Assembly (NCBI RefSeq): GCF_003046315.1
Contig: NZ_PZZP01000005.1
Coordinates: forward strand, 1-32,422
Source of the DNA: Desmospora activa DSM 45169
GTDB taxonomy: Bacteria; Bacillota; Bacilli; Thermoactinomycetales; DSM-45169
Length of the DNA: 32,422 nt
Direction: 5' to 3'
The notes beneath the pieces were generated by a model. That model worked only from the letters and a program-made list of their open reading frames with translations, ran no database searches and was not told the origin of the DNA. A program made the position numbers and the translations under genes. The number at the start of each line of letters is the position of its first letter. Position 1 is the first letter of the stretch. Shown in pieces: positions 13,388 through 19,205 of the stretch.

Positions 13388-14572
13388 ATGAAAAAAAAGA
13401 CGGCCCAACCGGCAGGGGCACCGGCGACCAACCATCAGCCCCTACCGATCGCAAACCGTCCTGAAACATCATATCACGAAAAACAGGAAAGATCACTGAG
13501 AGACAAAGCAGTGCTTGGGGTTGTGGGAGTTCTAGCGATAACCGTTATAGCCCTTTCTTTTAAGAACACGGCGGCTTTGGCGGAAACATTGAATCTGAAT
13601 CCGTGGCTAGTAGCTGCCCTGGTGGAGATATTGTTCGGAACGTTGCTTTTTATCCGAGGGGGGCAGCGGGCTTTACAAAAAAACGTTCCGTTCTTTCTGG
13701 ATGTTGGATATTTTGCGAGCTTGGCTTTTGTGACCGGGGTGAACATGTGGGGCTTGGGACAGATACATCCCATCGGTTATGTGGTCGGTGCCGCGATTAC
13801 GGGCGCCATGTGGCTCATGGAAAGAACGTTAGTGTGGCTATGGACAGACAGCCACAAACCGCACGAAAAAACTGCGAAAGAACTGGAGAAGGAAGCGGAA
13901 GAAGAGATAAAGAAAGCGAAGATACTACAGCGCATCGACTGGAAGAAGTGGGAAGCGCAAAAGCCGGACTTAGCGCTCATCAAGGAAGCACGAGAAGCAG
14001 AGAAAAAACGGGAAAAAGTCGTGAAGGATGGACTCCCTGAGTTTTTCAGGGGCGTACCAGACAAGGGTGAAAGCGTACCAGTTACATCGGATGCCGTACC
14101 AGTCAAGTGGGATGGCGTACCAGACGCTGTACAGGAAAATGGTACAAGCGTACCAGAAACCGTCCCAGTTATGGATGTACCAATCGAAACGCCTGTGCAA
14201 AATGTGCCGCCGAACGTATCGGTCGAGAGGGACGACGAAGGCGAAAGCGTACCGGTAACGGACAACGTGCTAGTAGATCAGGTTGAACCACAAAGTGGTA
14301 CAACAAAACAGAAGGCTGTTAGGAAGAAGGCAAAGAAAACGACCCCTCCTACCGATATAAACGAAAAACGGAAGAAAGCTTACGACAAAGCTGTTCAAAT
14401 CTGGAAGGAAACAAGGAAGCGCCCGGGAAGAGATAAAATTATGAAGGAAGCAAGCTGTGGTAGCAGCGTTGCTAAGAGTGTTATCGAAATGTTAAAGGAC
14501 AATCAAGAAGAAATAGAAAAAGAAATAGCAGCGGAACGAACGGAAAAAGAGAAAGCAGAAAACGTAATTTAA
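13388..14572 (+). CDS. DUF2637-like four-helix membrane protein with repeat linker and C-terminal HTH-like domain
   Basis: A 394-residue protein. After a proline-rich cytoplasmic N-terminus there are four membrane segments (about 41-58, 73-90, 103-120, 128-150) resembling DUF2637/Spd-type proteins of actinobacterial plasmids: FKNTAALAETLNLNPWLVAALVEI and GAAITGAMWLMER. Next come a highly charged helix, a linker of 7-residue repeats beginning xVP (GVPDKGE, SVPVTSD, AVPVKWD, GVP..., SVPETVPV), and a basic C-terminus (AYDKAVQIWKETRKRPGRDK then SSVAKSVIEML) that looks like a DNA-binding helix pair. The repeats give GCGTACCAG-type sequences exactly 21 bp apart in the DNA. A membrane anchor that holds plasmid DNA at the transfer site is a reasonable inference. 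Confidence 0.5.
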   Translation: MKKKTAQPAGAPATNHQPLPIANRPETSYHEKQERSLRDKAVLGVVGVLAITVIALSFKNTAALAETLNLNPWLVAALVEILFGTLLFIRGGQRALQKNVPFFLDVGYFASLAFVTGVNMWGLGQIHPIGYVVGAAITGAMWLMERTLVWLWTDSHKPHEKTAKELEKEAEEEIKKAKILQRIDWKKWEAQKPDLALIKEAREAEKKREKVVKDGLPEFFRGVPDKGESVPVTSDAVPVKWDGVPDAVQENGTSVPETVPVMDVPIETPVQNVPPNVSVERDDEGESVPVTDNVLVDQVEPQSGTTKQKAVRKKAKKTTPPTDINEKRKKAYDKAVQIWKETRKRPGRDKIMKEASCGSSVAKSVIEMLKDNQEEIEKEIAAERTEKEKAENVI

Positions 14573-14578
14573 TTGGAT

Positions 14579-14620
14579 TAGCGAAAGATGAGGGAACATT
14601 CCTCTCTTTCGCTATTTTTT
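14579..14620 (+). terminator. Terminator after the membrane protein gene
   Basis: TAGCGAAAGA pairs with TCTTTCGCTA (14579-14588 with 14605-14614), extended by GAGG/CCTC inside, then TTTTTT. Confidence 0.8.
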
Positions 14621-14646
14621 ATTGAAGGACCCTTTTAGATGTGAGG

Positions 14647-15121
14647 TGACCAGGTCGGGGTAGCCAGGTGAGGGACCAGGTCGGGGTAGCCAGGTTGGGG
14701 TAGCCAGGTGAGGGACCAGGTCGAGGTAGCCAGGTTGGGTAGCCAGGTGAAGGACCAGGTTGAGGTAGCCAGGTTGGGGTAGCCAGGTGAGGGACCAGGT
14801 TGAGGTAGCCAGGTTGGGTAGCCAGGTGAGGGACCAGGTTGAGGTAGCCAGGTTGGGTAGCCAGGTGAGGGACCAGGTTGAGGTAGCCAGGTTGGGTAGC
14901 CAGGTGAGGGACCAGGTTGAGGTAGCCAGGTTGGGTAGCCAGGTGAGGGACCAGGTTGAGGTAGCCAGGTTGGGTAGCCAGGTGAGGGACCAGGTTGAGG
15001 TAGCCAGGTTGGGTAGCCAGGTGAGGGACCAGGTTGAGGTAGCCAGGTTGGGGTAGCCAGGTGAGGGACCAGGTCGGGGTAGCCAGGTTGGGTAGCCAGG
15101 TGAGGGACCAGGTCGGGGTAG
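14647..15121. repeat. Tandem array of about twelve 39-40-bp G-rich repeats
   Basis: One unit is three shorter modules, each centred on CCAGGT: TAG-CCAGGT-GAGGGA, CCAGGT-TGAGGTAG, CCAGGT-TGGG. CCAGGT therefore recurs every 12, 14 and 13 bp along nearly 480 bp. I count twelve full units (starts near 14661, 14701, 14740, 14780, and so on to 15092) and a partial leading one. Central units are identical; outer ones drift (TCGGGG for TTGAGG, one GAAGG). Single-base length changes (39 or 40 bp) shift every reading frame, so long open frames on both strands here are artefacts of a stop-free repeat, not genes. The plus strand is rich in G runs and could form quadruplexes. It lies between two transfer-related genes. 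Confidence 0.9.
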
Positions 15122-15203
15122 TTAATCAACAGCTCTGATCGGGACGGCTTTTTTTGTAACGTAGTACAACGAAACAAAATGATGGTTATTTTACGTTCGA
15201 CAG

Positions 15204-15415
15204 GGGATTATCTTGCTGACCGGTAGCACAGCTGCCGGCCACGGCGCCCGACCGCGGGAAGGGGGGAGATCGTTGCTGGCATCACCGGTACCTATCGGGA
15301 GGAGGCGGCCACCCGCATCGATAGGTACCGGTGATGCCACCTCTTGCCCCGGGGAGGTGGCCGCTGAAGCAGCCGTCATCGGATCGTCGCCGATAGCGGG
15401 AGTGAATCGTCGTGG
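15204..15415. other. GC-rich hairpin block, candidate transfer origin
   Basis: This block is visibly richer in G+C than its surroundings and contains no convincing gene. It carries a perfect 20-bp inverted repeat (15278-15297 with 15319-15338, 21-base loop), a smaller hairpin before it (CCGGTAGC/GCTGCCGG, about 15219-15238) and one after it (ATCGG/CCGAT, about 15378-15395). The loop of the big hairpin (GCGGCCACC) can also pair with GGTGGCCGC at about 15355-15363, giving two exclusive folds. Position next to the 39-bp array and a small putative DNA-binding gene suggests an origin of transfer or a structured RNA. There is no direct proof of either. Confidence 0.4.
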
Positions 15416-15496
15416 CGTAGATAGCTGTGTTTTTATATTGTCCAATATTTACAGGTTACAATAGGGAGGTATACAGACAAGCAGGAGTGATTTGCG

Positions 15497-15829
15497 ATGT
15501 TCAAACCTGATCAAGAAGTGGTTATAACTGTTCGATTTCCTCGGGATGTATCTGAGGAAGTATTGCAATTGCTGCATGAAAAGCGGGAGATGGAAGGGCC
15601 TACAGGCATGGGTGAATTGCTTGTAAAGTCGATTATAAAAGATCTGTACAGCACAACGGAAATAGCGAAACAGCGGGGAATTACCCGTCGTGGTGCTGCT
15701 AAAGCAGCAAGAGAAGAAGCAACCAAAGGAAATCCTTGGCCGCAAAAAAACGATAATGGCGATTGGGTGGCACCTTTGGTGGAATGGGAACGAATTTTTA
15801 AGAAACGGAAAAAGAAGACAGAAGATTAA
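15497..15829 (+). CDS. Small putative DNA-binding protein (possible relaxosome accessory)
   Basis: A 110-residue basic protein, ATG preceded by CAGGAG. The N-terminus VVITVRFPRDVSEEVLQLLHEKREMEG...GELLVKSIIKDL has a strand followed by two helices, as in ribbon-helix-helix proteins. The second half STTEIAKQRGITRRGAAKAAREEA looks like a helix-turn-helix, and WERIFKKRKKKTED is a basic tail. It stands alone directly after the hairpin block. Small DNA-binding proteins beside the transfer origin are common relaxosome accessories. I do not recognise the family, so this role is inference from location. Confidence 0.5.
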   Translation: MFKPDQEVVITVRFPRDVSEEVLQLLHEKREMEGPTGMGELLVKSIIKDLYSTTEIAKQRGITRRGAAKAAREEATKGNPWPQKNDNGDWVAPLVEWERIFKKRKKKTED

Positions 15830-16135
15830 AAATTATATTAATTCAGAAAACAGGTTGAAAAGTTACCTTCAGGTGAACTATAATCAGAATTAACCAAGTA
15901 ATTGGTTAGATTATCCATGGAATTACTTGCACCTTGACAACGGTAAAAATGTTGCGTTGACAGGAGTTTTTCGATATCATAGGAACTAATGTTCCCTATG
16001 ATTATAGGTTAGGAGGTGGAGTTGTAGCAGGTCTTTGGTTGTATTATTAAAAAATTGACAGGAATCTATTTTATAAACAGAGAAAAACCATGCGTAATGC
16101 CTTGGGAGATGGGAGACTCACAATAGGAGGGTCTC
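15830..16135. promoter_or_regulatory. Leader region of the surface protein gene
   Basis: No gene seen in about 300 bases. Two TTGACA boxes (15934-15939 and 15957-15962) suggest promoters reading right, though the matching -10 boxes are weak. Hairpins include TAACCAA/TTGGTTA (15891-15908) and CATAGGAAC/GTTCCCTATG (about 15977-16000). A short GAGAC/GTCTC stem (16113-16117 with 16131-16135) places the AGGAGG ribosome binding site of the next gene in its loop. Together they look like a regulated 5' leader. Confidence 0.35.
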
Positions 16136-16915
16136 ATGAAAAAGGTAGTGACAATTTCCAGTTTGGCCATTTTTGGGAGTATGGCCGTAGCGGGTGGTTC
16201 CATGGTTTATGCCAATCCGGATCTGGAGGTAACTGGAGAGGTAGAGATGAGGCCGCCAACTGTCCAAGATCCACCCGAATCTCCTTCTTCTGAAATCCCT
16301 TCAGATGAAGAGGAAGAGCGGGTACAACCTGAAGTTGGGGAGCCGCCTGTGGTAGAGCAAGAGCCACAGAAGCCTCAAGAAAAGGAACATACGCCGCCAC
16401 CGAAACAAGAGCAACCAGAGCAAGAACAACCTAAGCAGGAACAGCCAAAGCAGGAACAGCCAGAGCAAGAACAACCCAAACAGGAACAACCGAAGCAAGA
16501 GCAAGCTCCAAAAGAATCGGATGATCCGGTAAACGAAGAGAAAAAACAAAGCCGACCGGAGTCGAAAGAAGACCATTCCAATGAGTCGCGTACATCCGAG
16601 TCCATAGAAAGCACCCAGGATCAAGCTTTCTCAGGGAAAGAAAAAGATTCTGATTCAGATCAGAAGGCAGAGGAGTCAACCAAGGAGCCAGAAGAAATTG
16701 TTGTGGCTGACTCTGGACAATCTGAAAAAGAACCTGAAGAAAAAACATCCGTAGAAGAGTCTGATGACGCGTCCTCTGATGGCAATTCTCAAGAGGAAGG
16801 CGAACAGATGGTTAAAACCGGCGCGGATGATTGGCTGGGCTGGGCTTTGCTTTCAGTCGGTCTTGTTGGCTTCGGGATCACCAATGTAGCAGCTTTCCGG
16901 TCAGCAGGAGTATAA
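16136..16915 (+). CDS. Secreted cell-wall-anchored surface protein with PKQEQ repeats
   Basis: A 259-residue exported protein. Residues 1-27 are a signal peptide (KKVVTISSLAIFGSMAVAGG, cut near YA-NP). The mature part is extremely hydrophilic and acidic, with about eight 5-residue repeats (PKQEQ/PEQEQ, residues about 88-124) followed by a Ser/Glu/Asp-rich stalk. The end is a sorting signal: MVKTGADD, a hydrophobic helix (WLGWALLSVGLVGFGI), then a short tail with a single arginine. The motif is KTG rather than LPxTG, and the gene is followed two bases later by a sortase, presumably dedicated to it. It may form a stalk that reaches the partner cell during mating; that is inference. Confidence 0.75.
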   Translation: MKKVVTISSLAIFGSMAVAGGSMVYANPDLEVTGEVEMRPPTVQDPPESPSSEIPSDEEEERVQPEVGEPPVVEQEPQKPQEKEHTPPPKQEQPEQEQPKQEQPKQEQPEQEQPKQEQPKQEQAPKESDDPVNEEKKQSRPESKEDHSNESRTSESIESTQDQAFSGKEKDSDSDQKAEESTKEPEEIVVADSGQSEKEPEEKTSVEESDDASSDGNSQEEGEQMVKTGADDWLGWALLSVGLVGFGITNVAAFRSAGV

Positions 16916-16917
16916 GG

Positions 16918-17613
16918 ATGAAACGGCTTTTCTTCTGGAGTGGAATTGCCACCTTGGCGGGAGGCTGTGTGCTGATCGGGATGTTGCTCTCCGATTATAA
17001 ACATGACCAGAGGTTGGTTGAACAGTTCTATTCCTCGGAACCGAAGAAAACAGCAGGAGAAGGGCAGGAAGGAGCAAAGCCGGAACCACTTAAACTTCCT
17101 CCCCTGGACACTGAAATTGTCATCGAACCGGATGGTCATCTGTCTGTGGATGTTGTCACCATCGATACTGCTACCTCCTCGCAGGAAGAAGAGCCTTCTA
17201 CTCTTTGGAAAGACCCGCCCAATACTGGTGATAAAGTTGGCACCTTAAACATCCCTCGGATTCAAGCGGAAATCCCTATATGGGAAGGAACGCGGGATCA
17301 TGAACTGGATCGCGGGTTAGGAAGGCATGAATCAACGCATCTTCCCGGTTTGGGGGTAACGGTTTTAGCCGGTCATCGTGAAACCGCGATGGCAAAGGCC
17401 GGTGAGATTGAAGAGGGTGACGAGCTCATCATCGAAACAGCAGAAGGAACCTTCCGCTATAAAGTCTTTAAGCTGTGGGTGGCCGATGCTGATGATCGGA
17501 CTGTAGTCGTTCCCAGTGATGAGCAAGTATTAAAAGTTTACACATGCTGGCCACTTTGGGCAGGGGCAGATACAGAAGAAAGGTATGTCATCGAAGCCAA
17601 GTTGGTCGAATAA
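16918..17613 (+). CDS. Class D-like sortase
   Basis: A 231-residue membrane transpeptidase: one N-terminal anchor helix (LFFWSGIATLAGGCVLIGMLL), a Pro/Glu-rich stalk, then the sortase barrel from about residue 105. The catalytic triad is visible: His in VLAGHRET, Cys in KVYTCWPLW and Arg in DTEERYVIEA. GTLNIPRIQAEIPIWEGT and RGLGRHESTHLPG match class D sortases. ATG 16918 is preferred to an upstream extension that overlaps the surface-protein gene. Its only candidate substrate in the window is the adjacent surface protein with the MVKTG motif. A terminator follows, separating it from the secretion operon. Confidence 0.9.
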   Translation: MKRLFFWSGIATLAGGCVLIGMLLSDYKHDQRLVEQFYSSEPKKTAGEGQEGAKPEPLKLPPLDTEIVIEPDGHLSVDVVTIDTATSSQEEEPSTLWKDPPNTGDKVGTLNIPRIQAEIPIWEGTRDHELDRGLGRHESTHLPGLGVTVLAGHRETAMAKAGEIEEGDELIIETAEGTFRYKVFKLWVADADDRTVVVPSDEQVLKVYTCWPLWAGADTEERYVIEAKLVE

Positions 17614-17638
17614 AAAAGGCTCCCATCTCCCAAATTCC

Positions 17639-17668
17639 AATCCGGGATAAATACTATCCCGGATTTTT
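17639..17668 (+). terminator. Terminator after the sortase gene
   Basis: Perfect 11-bp stem (17639-17649 with 17655-17665), 5-base loop, then TTT. No clear promoter follows before the next gene 32 bases later, so read-through probably feeds the secretion operon. Confidence 0.7.
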
Positions 17669-17699
17669 CACCACAAAAACGGTCCCGAGGAGGTATCAA

Positions 17700-18548
17700 A
17701 TGGACCGATACCTGATGAAACAAAGGTTGAAGACATTCGGATATACGCTGCTATGGACGGCGGTGATATTGTTTACCATCCGCCAGGGGGTGTTATTGTG
17801 GAAGTCAACGCAACCAGCACCTGCTCCACAAGTGCAAGCGGCAGCAGTTACGCAGCAGGTGCCGGACGCAGCGACTACGGTAGGAAAGAAGTTCCTCATT
17901 CACTGGTTTTATGCCTCCAGTGAAGAGTCACCGACCGAGAAAACAAAGCGCTTGGAAAAGCATATATCGAATCGCTTGGAAGACCAGCTCAAAGGTGAGA
18001 GTAATCTGCTTATTACCTTGAAGTCGGAAGAAAAAGAAACAATCCAAGCCAACTCGGTCGATGTCTGGAAAACAGAATGGGTGAAGGAGGGGGAAGAAGC
18101 TGCGATTACCTACAACGTCATTCTTCAAGATGGCCGGAATGTCTATTTAAAAATCCGAATGATCAAGGCTGGAACATGGGTAGTAGACGGATTGCCTGCT
18201 TTAATGCCGGAGCCGGAACGGAAGAAACTTGCCAGTGAAGAAGAGGTGACGCTATCCGAGGAGAAAGATATCAAGGCCGTAGTAGAGGGTTTTTTTGAAG
18301 CTTGGCTGGAGGGAAAGAGTGAGGCAATTTCACGATATATACGTACCAAAGAGGACATCCAAACCTCGGATTCGTTGACAAAACTACATGGTGAGTACCA
18401 GGACGTCAAAATTATTGGCTTGACTCGGGAGCCAAAAGTAAAAGCGGTGGTTTATATCAGCGATGCCTATGGTCAAACGATGGCCTTTGAATATCATCTC
18501 AAGATGGAAAAGGTAGATGGCCGATGGTACATTACCGGGATGGAATAG
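17700..18548 (+). CDS. TcpC/VirB8-like conjugation assembly protein
   Basis: A 282-residue membrane protein with ATG 17700 behind GAGGAGG. One N-terminal helix (FGYTLLWTAVILFTIRQGVLL) is followed by a short Ala/Gln/Pro linker and two consecutive NTF2-like domains (about 65-170 and 185-282), the second ending FEYHLKMEKVDGRWYITGM. Two VirB8-type domains behind a single anchor is the TcpC arrangement of Gram-positive conjugative plasmids and of Tn916-type elements, where the protein is an outer-face scaffold of the secretion channel. First gene of a run of closely spaced transfer genes. Confidence 0.75.
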   Translation: MDRYLMKQRLKTFGYTLLWTAVILFTIRQGVLLWKSTQPAPAPQVQAAAVTQQVPDAATTVGKKFLIHWFYASSEESPTEKTKRLEKHISNRLEDQLKGESNLLITLKSEEKETIQANSVDVWKTEWVKEGEEAAITYNVILQDGRNVYLKIRMIKAGTWVVDGLPALMPEPERKKLASEEEVTLSEEKDIKAVVEGFFEAWLEGKSEAISRYIRTKEDIQTSDSLTKLHGEYQDVKIIGLTREPKVKAVVYISDAYGQTMAFEYHLKMEKVDGRWYITGME

Positions 18549-18562
18549 GAGGATGGGGTTAA

Positions 18563-18811
18563 ATGGAGGAAATCAATCCTTTTGAAGTAATCAAAAATTT
18601 GGCTTTTGCAATAGTAGGTGTGGGGGCTGCGCTAGCGCTAGTTATCCTGATAGGAAAGTCACTTTATGCCTTTTCAAAGGGAGCAGCACAGGTTTTTGTG
18701 GGCGCATTGGCGTTTGCGTTAATCATCCTTCTGTTCACAAATGGGCAACAATCCTTAGAGTTACTGGAACGATTGCGCGACGGTTTAGCCAGTGCGATCG
18801 GTTTGGGGTGA
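18563..18811 (+). CDS. Small two-helix membrane protein of the secretion system
   Basis: 82 residues, starting 14 bases after the TcpC-like gene behind GGAGGATGGGG. Two hydrophobic helices (IKNLAFAIVGVGAALALVIL and VFVGALAFALIILLFTN) are joined by a short loop, with an amphipathic end. In this position Gram-positive systems usually carry a VirB2-like or TcpD-like small protein. The size and topology fit, but the sequence alone does not say which. Confidence 0.65.
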   Translation: MEEINPFEVIKNLAFAIVGVGAALALVILIGKSLYAFSKGAAQVFVGALAFALIILLFTNGQQSLELLERLRDGLASAIGLG

Positions 18812-18815
18812 TAAC

Positions 18816-19205
18816 ATGCGCGAACTGGATACGTATACCAGTACCTTGAAGACGAAAAAGATGATCCATCACCTGGAAAGGATACCAATCCCCTTTCCGT
18901 TGACCATTGCAGGCTTGGTTGTCTTAGTGTTGCTGGAAATCATCATGTTCAAGTGGGTTCCATTTGGGAACCCACTTGTCAAATACATTGTGATTCCGGT
19001 TGGTATCTGTATATGGATCTCCTACCATGAACCCGAGGGGATCAATATCTTTCAGCAAATTTATCGTAAAATCCGGCGATGGTTTAAACCACGAAGAAGA
19101 AAAGTGAATCGATCCATTCCGTTGCGGGGGGTTCGAAAAGAATATCCGCAGATGACTTATATCCATCTGGATCGGAGGGAAGAGCATGATCCATCTCCCC
19201 AGTGA
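18816..19205 (+). CDS. TcpE-family conjugation membrane protein
   Basis: A 129-residue protein with ATG 18816, four bases after the previous stop. The N-terminus is cytoplasmic (TYTSTLKTKKMIHHLERIPI), followed by a pair of membrane helices (about 28-46 and 52-68), then a basic cytoplasmic tail (YRKIRRWFKPRRRKVNRS). This matches TcpE-family proteins, which sit next to the VirB4 ATPase gene and are thought to position it at the membrane. It overlaps that gene by 20 bases. Confidence 0.75.
   Translation: MRELDTYTSTLKTKKMIHHLERIPIPFPLTIAGLVVLVLLEIIMFKWVPFGNPLVKYIVIPVGICIWISYHEPEGINIFQQIYRKIRRWFKPRRRKVNRSIPLRGVRKEYPQMTYIHLDRREEHDPSPQ

Noticed and set aside
14647-15121. CRISPR array
   Set aside because: Units are contiguous and internally repetitive, without distinct spacers.
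14635-15177. 180-residue leftward open frame rich in PQPGPSPGYPTWL repeats, and an 89-residue rightward frame of VRDQVEVARLGSQ repeats
   Set aside because: Both come from the same stop-free 39-40-bp DNA repeat; unit length varies by one base so the frames change along the array, and neither has a ribosome binding site.
15191-15464. Overlapping open frames on both strands in the GC-rich hairpin block
   Set aside because: They span both arms of a perfect inverted repeat, which makes mirrored coding-like sequence; no ribosome binding site and no recognisable domain.
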